Assembly: GCF_036492835.1 (NCBI RefSeq)
Contig: NZ_AP025314.1
Location: 3,204,010 to 3,268,009, forward strand
Length of the DNA stretch: 64,000 nt
Source of the DNA: Fulvitalea axinellae
GTDB taxonomy: Bacteria > Bacteroidota > Bacteroidia > Cytophagales > Cyclobacteriaceae
Reading direction: 5' to 3'
Below are positions 19,326 to 26,212 of the stretch, in pieces. A program made the translations under genes and the position numbers. Under the pieces are notes generated by a model. It saw nothing but the letters and a program-made list of their open reading frames with translations. It made no database searches and had not been told where the DNA came from. How positions within the stretch are numbered: position 1 is the first letter of the stretch; each line of letters begins with the position of its first letter.

Positions 19326-21140
19326 ATGGCTTTTCCTTATGGGATTTTTAAAAGGAGCACCATTCAATCAGCATTTAATGAAAGAAAATTTCTTAAATCT
19401 CAGCTTGAACACGCCGAAACACTATTGTCTCGTTTCTCGACTAAAGACAATCTCAATATAAAAATCACTGAAGACACCCCGCCACTAATAAAAGAAATCG
19501 CCAAACTGTTTTCAGAGATCAACCTTTCCAATGAATTAAACGACCAACGGATATGGGAAACTGAAGGGCTCACTAAATTCAACGCGATTCTCAGGGACGC
19601 ATATAATGGATTTGAAAACAAAGGGGACAAGCTACTTTCAGATCTTTGCGAATATATTGGGGCCAACCAAGCATGCCTACTACTTGCGAAAGGGAACGAA
19701 AAGGATGAAAAATACCTTGAGATGATCTGTTTGCATGCTTACGGCAAAAAAAAGTACAAACGCAAAAAGGTTGAAATCGGAGAGGGCATCGTCGGCGAGG
19801 TTTTTCTCAACCAAAGCAAAGCCTATTTAACCGAAGTTCCAGAAGAATATATCAATATCGGTTCGGGTTTGGGTGAGGCGCGCGCCACAGCATTGTTGTT
19901 AGTTCCGCTGACACATAATAACGAAATGCTTGGAGTACTGGAACTTGCCGGCTTCAAGCCTTTTGAGCAAAAAGTGGTTGAGTTTGTGGATAAGCTCGGA
20001 AGCAACATTGCTTCAACGTTATTTGCGAGTCAAAACAATGAGAAGACAGAGCGTCTTCTTGTTGAATTTCAGGAACAAGCCGAAATGCTTAGGGCTCAAG
20101 AAGAAGAAATGCGCCAAAACTCCGAGGAACTCCTAGCTACGCAAGAGGAGATGGCTCGGAAACAGGACGAACTGATCAAACTAAAAGACACACTCGAAAA
20201 CGATGTAAAAGCCCAAACCCAAGAACTACTCAAATCAGAATCGAAACTCAAAGAGCAGGCTCAGCGTTCGGAAAGCATGCTATCCGCAATCCAAAGCTTT
20301 ACCCTTTGCGCCGAATTTGAAATGAATGGGGCCATCATATCGGTGAACGAACCTTTTCTTGAGGTACTAGGCATGAAGCGGGAAGAAGTTCTCGGGCTTA
20401 ATCACAGAGATTTTGACCGCGGAGTACAAGACATGGAGGTTTATCAAAAGTTTTGGTTACGCTTGAAAGCTGGTATTCCTGTCCGAAAAGACACAACTGT
20501 ATTGCTACCTGACGGAAGGGAAATCATCCTCGACGAAAATTACATCCCACTTTTGGGAACGGACGGCAAACCCGTTTCGGTCATAAACATATCTATGGAT
20601 GTAACGGAAAATAAGAATCGGGAGAAGTCCTTACAGGAACATACCGAGGAACTAAGGGCCCATGAAGAAGAGCTTAAACAATCCATGGAAGAGCTTCAGG
20701 CAACGCACGAAGAGATGAACCGCCATGTGGACGAACTCCATGGCTACACTACCGCCATTGACGACATCTACCCTGTCGTGGAATTTGACGAACAAGGCAA
20801 AGTCGCAAATGTCAACACCCGCTTTTGTAAAATGACCGGTTATTCCGAAACAGAAATCATAGGGCAATCTATCGGTATTTTTGTTCAAGAAAGCGACATG
20901 TTAGCAATTGACGCTTTCGCTAAAGTTTGGTCAATTGTAAAAGAGCAAGGCAAACTTGACCAGGTCGTCAAACGGTATACCAAAGACGGGCAAGAGTTTC
21001 ACACCCTTGTTCACTATCGTCCGTTCAAAAACACTTCTGGGCAGATCACTAGAATTATCTGCATTTGTGAGGATTACTCGGACATTAGAAAAAAACTAGG
21101 AGAAGATCTTTTTGGCAAGATTTTCCTTGAGAATGCTTAA
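19326..21140 (+). CDS. GAF-PAS-PAS sensor protein without output domain
   Basis: The 604-residue protein has, in order, an N-terminal helical part (1-90), a GAF domain (about 95-235, with VEIGEGIVGEVF and ALLLVPLTHNNEMLGVLEL), a long Glu/Gln-rich coiled coil (240-320), a PAS/PAC domain (320-430, ending VINISMDVTENKNRE), a second coiled coil with EELRAHEEELKQS (435-480) and a second PAS domain (482-595, GYSETEIIGQS). There is no histidine kinase, GGDEF, EAL, cyclase or methyl-accepting domain, and no membrane segment. It ends a few residues after the last PAS. The same GAF/coil/PAS layout occurs in Cytophagales sensor kinases, so this could be a kinase lacking its catalytic half or an adaptor. 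No response regulator is adjacent. Confidence 0.85.
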   Translation: MAFPYGIFKRSTIQSAFNERKFLKSQLEHAETLLSRFSTKDNLNIKITEDTPPLIKEIAKLFSEINLSNELNDQRIWETEGLTKFNAILRDAYNGFENKGDKLLSDLCEYIGANQACLLLAKGNEKDEKYLEMICLHAYGKKKYKRKKVEIGEGIVGEVFLNQSKAYLTEVPEEYINIGSGLGEARATALLLVPLTHNNEMLGVLELAGFKPFEQKVVEFVDKLGSNIASTLFASQNNEKTERLLVEFQEQAEMLRAQEEEMRQNSEELLATQEEMARKQDELIKLKDTLENDVKAQTQELLKSESKLKEQAQRSESMLSAIQSFTLCAEFEMNGAIISVNEPFLEVLGMKREEVLGLNHRDFDRGVQDMEVYQKFWLRLKAGIPVRKDTTVLLPDGREIILDENYIPLLGTDGKPVSVINISMDVTENKNREKSLQEHTEELRAHEEELKQSMEELQATHEEMNRHVDELHGYTTAIDDIYPVVEFDEQGKVANVNTRFCKMTGYSETEIIGQSIGIFVQESDMLAIDAFAKVWSIVKEQGKLDQVVKRYTKDGQEFHTLVHYRPFKNTSGQITRIICICEDYSDIRKKLGEDLFGKIFLENA

Positions 21141-21152
21141 AACATAATATTG

Positions 21153-21170
21153 GGAGGGGAAATCCCCTCC
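21153..21170. terminator. Hairpin between convergent genes
   Basis: GGAGGGG (21153-21159) pairs with CCCCTCC (21164-21170) over a 4-base loop, exactly between the sensor stop and the last codon of the convergent gene. The T run is short. It is a likely bidirectional terminator. Confidence 0.6.
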
Positions 21171-23018
21171 TTATACCACCCCCCAAAGCCCTAAACCCCT
21201 CGACTCTAACTTGTCCAAATAAAATGGGCCCAAAACATGTTGGGCAATATGGATATAATGCCTTTCAATTTCTTCTTTTCTGAATTTCTGAGGAGCCGAA
21301 TCCCCGAAAAAATCCCTTACAGCCGCTTCTTCTTTTGACGAGGGCGTTGTGAGGTTTGGGTTTTTCTTATATGCTCTTATCAATTTTTCTTCAGCCTCCA
21401 ACATGTCTAGGTCTTCTGAAAGCTCATCATAAAGTTTCGGATCGAAAGCGGTCGCTCCTGTTCCTTTCAACAGCGGCAAGTCAAAATCCGAATGCCCTCG
21501 CATCACGATATCCCGAACCCGCTGGCCATATTTGGCAGTGTTTATATATGCCCTACCATAGCCTCCTTCCTCATGATGCTGATGAAAATGCTGAAGCTTA
21601 TAGCCTACGTTCATCAGGATTGATTGCATCTGTTGTTGACGTCCCAAACTGATTTTACCTCCAGATTGCATTCCCTTTACCACATGAGTCGCGGCACCTT
21701 CATTATAATACGCTTCGTTTGCAAACACCAATGCCTTGCCCTGCACTAAATCAAATCGCTTGATATTTTCGCTTAGCTGAGCCAACAAATCGCTATAGCG
21801 TTTAGGGTGAAGCCTTGGGTGGGTTATCATGGCCAATGCCCGCAAAATCACTCTGCGTTCTTCAATAATTTTCTTCACTTTATGCAACTCCCCTTCATAC
21901 AGTGCATCTTTAGCGGCCGCCTCCAAGTGTTGGGCATCCATCACTTCTCCCCTCCTGTCCATAGCGGCAGATAACGATCTCATAGTTTTACCTATTTGCC
22001 CGTATGTCTCTCCATGCAAGATCTGAGTTTTGTTGAAAATCGCATCCATTTCCCGAGCCACTATTCTATCGATCGCCTCCACACCATAACGACTTCCATT
22101 AGTTTTCAAAAAATTCCCCAAAGCCTGTACCGTGTTTCTTTTGAAGTCAATCCACCCGACTCCATGAGGATCGGTCATAAAGAAAAATTGACGGATCGGA
22201 AGGAAAGACAGCGCCATTTGCAATACGTGTTTTTCCGCCTTTATTCTTGCATAAGTATCTGAATGCCTCTTAAAAAGCGGCGCCAATTTCACCTGAGCGA
22301 ACTGGGACATAAACCCACTGGTATATACATTCGTGTCAAAAACGACTCCTGACGTATGATTGCCCCACTGACTTCGGAAAGTAATATTAAAAAAACGAAC
22401 TGCTTCCGTTTCCAATTCCTCCCTACCAGGGATAATAAAAGTAATATCATAATCCGATGTCGTGGAAGTGCTCCCAGGGGCTGACACGATCAACAATTGC
22501 GAACCGATATGTAATTGCCACCCTTTTTCCTTCTTACTAGCGTACGAAAACGCTTCCTTTTGCCCCACGGTAGCCCCAGGAATGAACGAGGCCACATGTT
22601 CAGCCGTTTTCAACAACAAATCATCAACTACAACCGTCCGGTAATCCAGTAAGCCACGCATCAAATCCAAACGCTTCTCATACTCTTCACTATCGGTAGC
22701 GTATTGCTCATACGCCAGATGCTCTTTCGCCTTAAACCAATTATAGCCATAAAGCCTCAATACATCTTTATACCCGTCTTGATATGATGTATACAAAACG
22801 TCGGGAAAAGCCGGTATCTCATTCTTTGGAGGGCTGTACCCTTCCGCTAAAGACGAACGCGAAAAATGCGTAAACACCTCACCCTCACCCAACGAACTGT
22901 TAGACGATCGACGGCGCCTATGGAGTTTCCGTCTTGTTGGAGGATCCAATGCCGTTCCTTTGTCCCCTGTTGAGGGGCTACTCTTAGGACTATATTTTCT
23001 TCTTTGTCGGGAAAACAA
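21171..23018 (-). CDS. Putative nucleotidyltransferase-fold protein, candidate toxin/effector
   Basis: I do not recognise the full family. Residues 178-194 read IVSAPGSTSTTSDYDIT, which fits the polymerase-beta-type nucleotidyltransferase signature: Gly-Ser (182-183), then the Asp pair D189 and D191. A third acidic residue, D228 in GVVFDTNVY, is spaced as expected. The rest is helical and charged, with no signal or membrane segment. The first 65 residues are basic and low-complexity (RRKLHRRRRSSNSS). The start is uncertain: the frame opens with a TTG at 23018 directly after an in-frame stop, and no ATG exists before codon 120, so TTG or GTG codons near residues 43-48 are alternatives. A basic disordered leader on an NTase body, on the same strand as an eCIS locus 14 kb away, suggests a toxin or injected effector. 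That is inference. Confidence 0.5.
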   Translation of the reverse strand: MFSRQRRKYSPKSSPSTGDKGTALDPPTRRKLHRRRRSSNSSLGEGEVFTHFSRSSLAEGYSPPKNEIPAFPDVLYTSYQDGYKDVLRLYGYNWFKAKEHLAYEQYATDSEEYEKRLDLMRGLLDYRTVVVDDLLLKTAEHVASFIPGATVGQKEAFSYASKKEKGWQLHIGSQLLIVSAPGSTSTTSDYDITFIIPGREELETEAVRFFNITFRSQWGNHTSGVVFDTNVYTSGFMSQFAQVKLAPLFKRHSDTYARIKAEKHVLQMALSFLPIRQFFFMTDPHGVGWIDFKRNTVQALGNFLKTNGSRYGVEAIDRIVAREMDAIFNKTQILHGETYGQIGKTMRSLSAAMDRRGEVMDAQHLEAAAKDALYEGELHKVKKIIEERRVILRALAMITHPRLHPKRYSDLLAQLSENIKRFDLVQGKALVFANEAYYNEGAATHVVKGMQSGGKISLGRQQQMQSILMNVGYKLQHFHQHHEEGGYGRAYINTAKYGQRVRDIVMRGHSDFDLPLLKGTGATAFDPKLYDELSEDLDMLEAEEKLIRAYKKNPNLTTPSSKEEAAVRDFFGDSAPQKFRKEEIERHYIHIAQHVLGPFYLDKLESRGLGLWGVV

Positions 23019-23076
23019 TCAAACTACTTTGTATTCAACTTTCGTATGCAAAAACCAAACTCAGCTCTCTCTTAAA

Positions 23077-23112
23077 AAAAATAAGGTCCCCCCCGTTTGG
23101 CAGAACCTTATT
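23077..23112 (-). terminator. Terminator-like hairpin with T8 tail on the minus strand
   Basis: AATAAGGT (23080-23087) pairs with ACCTTATT (23105-23112). The loop contains a run of seven C. Read on the minus strand the stem is followed by a run of eight T. It lies just upstream of the NTase-like gene, so it would end a transcript coming from the right or act as an attenuator for that gene. Confidence 0.6.
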
Positions 23113-23807
23113 ATATATGGATACGTTGTGCAATTTTCTTAATCCAAAATGCCTTATTTTCATTCATCCCATGAAGCGATGAAAAGGGATAAAACCACCC
23201 TTACTTTAAAAGGAAAAACTTAATCGAAAAATGGAAACTCCCCCTTATCCTTACAAGGAAAATCAAGCAACACATTTCTTTTCAGAATATGGCGCACCCA
23301 AGGTCCATTCTTACCATATCCGTACAAAGAAACTTAACATTTTCTAATTTAAAACAACTAATTCCGATTTATTGCCACACATGCTTTCTCCATCAAAAAA
23401 CACAAACCAAAATGCAAAAACCGAAAAAAATCACTAAAAGAGAGGTTTATTTGAAGCGCTTTAATCCCACACTTCATTCCCGCAAGTCAAGTTCAAACCC
23501 TACCGCCCCATCACTGACTTTCACTCCATACTCTAAGATGTTGAGACATTCGGTTTAATCCAATTTTCATTGTTAAAATCTACATATAATTTCTTCACAG
23601 TTTATGAAGAAATGGAAACTCACTCAAAAAAAAGCGTTACCCAAACTCAACGTTTGCACTTCAAAACATGGACACTTTCCTGTCATTTCATACACAGTCG
23701 TCATATCAATTCCTTACACTAACCAAAGTTCTTACAAACTCTATTCAAATGACAATACTCTCTCGCTTCACCGAATCATAATACCGCACTAAATGCTAAA
23801 ATTTCCT

Positions 23808-23841
23808 CCAAAAAAAAGAGGACAAAATGCCCTCTTTTTGG
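23808..23841 (-). terminator. Terminator of the GWxTD-rlmB transcript
   Basis: AAAAAGAGG (23813-23821) pairs with CCTCTTTTT (23831-23839) over a 9-base loop. On the minus strand it ends in a run of eight T, 25 bases after the rlmB stop. Confidence 0.85.
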
Positions 23842-23865
23842 TATTCGAATATTTTATTAAACAGT

Positions 23866-24669
23866 TTATTCCGCTAACGCCCTTTGCCTTAAAGCTTCGA
23901 AGATAAAAGCGCCCGCCGCAACCGACACATTAAGCGAAGCCACCTTACCGTGCATTGGTAGCTTAGCTCGTTCTGAAGCCATTTCCAACAATTCTTTGGA
24001 GACGCCATTTTCTTCAGAACCCATAATTATAGCTAATGGACCACCTAAATCCACGTCGTACACTTGAGTATCTGTTTTTTCGGTTGCCGCTACCACCATC
24101 ATTCCACTTCCTTGCAGATAATCAACGGCCTCTTTCAAGTCATCCGCTCTACAAATCGGAATATGGTTTAGGGCTCCGGCCGAAGTCTTCATGGCATCCG
24201 GACCAATCCGAGAGCTTTCTCTCGCAGGAACCACTATAGCGTCCACTCCAGCGCATTCAGCTGTTCTGGCAATAGCTCCGAAATTACGTACATCAGTGAT
24301 ACGGTCCAGAACCAATACAAATGGAGAGCCTCCTTTCATATAACATTCCGTCACGATATTATCAAGAGACGCATATTGGATAGACGAAAGGAAAGCAATC
24401 GCTCCCTGGTGGTTTTTCCGGGTGACTCTATTAAGTTTTTCTAACGGCACTTTGGCATAAGGCACACCGTAATGCTTGACTTCTTTGAAAAGCTCGCTCA
24501 TCAACTCATTATTGATTCCTTTTTGAATCAATAACTTATCGATTTCCCGACCGGCTTTAATTGCCTCGATAACAGCCCTGATTCCGAAAACAATCTCGTC
24601 CGAAGAGATCTTCTTGGGCTTTCTTCCATATTTTTGCCCTTTCAGGTCTTTGCTCTCCCTTTTCTCCAT
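23866..24669 (-). CDS. rlmB: 23S rRNA (guanosine-2'-O)-methyltransferase RlmB-like
   Basis: The 267-residue protein is a TrmH/SpoU-family SPOUT methyltransferase. An N-terminal substrate-binding domain (GIRAVIEAIKAGREIDKLLI) precedes the knotted domain, whose motifs are visible: RNFGAIARTAECAG (motif 1, near residue 125), IIMGSEENGVS (motif 2) and LNVSVAAGAF (motif 3). The family methylates the 2'-hydroxyl of G2251 in 23S rRNA using SAM. I chose the ATG at 24669 (MEKRESKDLKG). An ATG seven codons earlier (24690) would lengthen the overlap with the preceding gene. Even so, the start lies 28 bases inside the end of the GWxTD gene, implying translational coupling. Another TrmH-family rRNA/tRNA methylase is the alternative. 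Confidence 0.88.
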   Translation of the reverse strand: MEKRESKDLKGQKYGRKPKKISSDEIVFGIRAVIEAIKAGREIDKLLIQKGINNELMSELFKEVKHYGVPYAKVPLEKLNRVTRKNHQGAIAFLSSIQYASLDNIVTECYMKGGSPFVLVLDRITDVRNFGAIARTAECAGVDAIVVPARESSRIGPDAMKTSAGALNHIPICRADDLKEAVDYLQGSGMMVVAATEKTDTQVYDVDLGGPLAIIMGSEENGVSKELLEMASERAKLPMHGKVASLNVSVAAGAFIFEALRQRALAE

Positions 24670-25898
24670 AAGTCCTTCGCTCTGTACCATTCGCCCATAT
24701 AGGATCTTGACCGCTTCAAGCGATATTCGTCAGTACCCATCAGGCCGTTTTTTCGCACAAAGGTAAACTGAATTTTCGACTTATCCCCCTCATCCTCGTA
24801 AATCCACACCTCTTTCTTCTTCTTCTTGTAGACTTTGTCAGGGGTACCAAACAAAATAAACACCATCCCCTTATCTGTCTTCCAGCCATCTTTTGTCCCC
24901 GTAAAAAACGTGTTCGCCCACATCACCTGTCTATAATATTTCCTGACCGCCAATTGCGCTCGGTCAGTCGATCGGATCTGTTTTAACCAAAACAAGTCTA
25001 GGGCGTATCTTTTATCTTTGTTTTTTTGCAGATTCTCAAATTCCTTGGGCTCAGCTATATATTGTAACGGCCCCAATAATTCCTCAACCGAAACATATTT
25101 TGGATAATACTCCCCGACAATCTTAAGTGGCAAATACTCACGGCGCCCGCTTCCCGTCTCCAATATTGAGTAATAAAGCCCTTGTGGCAGATCAACAGAC
25201 GCAGACAGCTCAGCCCCTTCCATCTGAATCACGAATGTAGAGTCCTGCTTCTGCTTTTTCTTCTTCCGCATTCTTTTATAAGGCACACCCGCACCCATAA
25301 ATTCCGACTCCTTATACGCCAACTTCATGGGAAGTTTCCCCTCCGTTCTCGTGCGCCTTACGTTCATTATATTCTCTCTGCTAACAAAGTCCTCGATGTA
25401 AACTCTGCTATCGTTCCAAACCAAAAAGCGACCGTATTTAGCCGGCTTGCGCAAATCCAGATCAAACCAATAACTATAACGCCCATCCAAAGTCGTGAAC
25501 TTCATAATCAACAACTCTTCACCTTTCTCATATGGAACATCAAAGCTCAGGTAGACCCTCTTCCCCTCCTCCTTTTTAGCGTATTGCTGATAAGACATAG
25601 GAACATCCCTGTTCTTCCAGCTATCCGAATTGTAGTTTCTCGTAAGGGTATAACTCAAGAAAAAGACATCATTAATGCTTCCTTCCCAGTTCATGTTCAC
25701 CCAAACATTGACGTTATAATAATCACCATTACGATAAACTTTCCCTTCCACGCTTACCGGAGCTACAGGGTCATATAGATACCGTACATTCTTTTTGGCA
25801 AAAGGTTGCGCACTAGCGATTGTAGTCAAAATCAATAAGCATAACACAAGAAAGGCTTGTCCCAGATGTCGCCATATGGTATGAATTAAAGGTTTCAT
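24642..25898 (-). CDS. GWxTD-domain secreted protein
   Basis: From the ATG at 25898 the product is 418 residues with a signal peptide (MKPLIHTIWRHLG then a hydrophobic stretch ending ASAQP). The frame is open to 25931, but the extra residues precede the signal and are rejected. The C-terminal 120 residues hold the signature KDGWKTDKGMVFILFGTPDKV, typical of the GWxTD domain widespread in Bacteroidota and of unknown function. The N-terminal half is beta-rich. A basic patch (KRMRKKKKQKQD, near residue 200) is unusual for an exported protein. It overlaps rlmB by 28 bases, so the two form an operon. Cellular place: periplasm or outer surface. Confidence 0.85.
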   Translation of the reverse strand: MKPLIHTIWRHLGQAFLVLCLLILTTIASAQPFAKKNVRYLYDPVAPVSVEGKVYRNGDYYNVNVWVNMNWEGSINDVFFLSYTLTRNYNSDSWKNRDVPMSYQQYAKKEEGKRVYLSFDVPYEKGEELLIMKFTTLDGRYSYWFDLDLRKPAKYGRFLVWNDSRVYIEDFVSRENIMNVRRTRTEGKLPMKLAYKESEFMGAGVPYKRMRKKKKQKQDSTFVIQMEGAELSASVDLPQGLYYSILETGSGRREYLPLKIVGEYYPKYVSVEELLGPLQYIAEPKEFENLQKNKDKRYALDLFWLKQIRSTDRAQLAVRKYYRQVMWANTFFTGTKDGWKTDKGMVFILFGTPDKVYKKKKKEVWIYEDEGDKSKIQFTFVRKNGLMGTDEYRLKRSRSYMGEWYRAKDLWRKGRAKT

Positions 25899-26212
25899 AA
25901 GAGGGGTATTTAACATTGAACAAGGACACACAAGCCAAAGCCCTTTATACAGGTGGAAAACAAAACCTGAACAAGCTTTCAGTTAAACACATCTAAAAAC
26001 TGGACCACTATTGCATTGTTCACTTAAAAAATGAAAAATAACCCTGATGAATAACTATACCCATCCTCCTAACCACCTCCGTTCATTATGTTAAATAGAT
26101 ATAAATAAAAAATTTAATTCTTAGACAAGAATCCCAAACACTTAGACTAAAACACTGTTGATTCATTGAATTTACCAGACAGGATTTCATTCTGCACAGA
26201 TAACACTGACGC

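Larger units (their letters stand above)
23019..23865. other. Long non-coding stretch between NTase-like gene and rlmB
   Basis: These 847 bases are AT-rich. I translated the minus strand from several possible starts and met stops within about 20 codons. The short plus-strand frames (23289-23558, 23604-23792) show no recognisable protein. It holds the rlmB terminator at its right end and a second terminator-like hairpin at 23077-23112, so an uncharacterised RNA from the minus strand is possible. No tRNA was seen. Confidence 0.5.

Noticed and set aside
23470..23510. Possible tRNA T-arm (GTTCAAACC)
   Set aside because: No acceptor, D or anticodon stem could be fitted around it.
23289..23792. 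Two small plus-strand frames (89 and 62 codons)
   Set aside because: Composition is AT-rich noise with many Thr, Lys and Ser, with no motif and no neighbour in the same frame.
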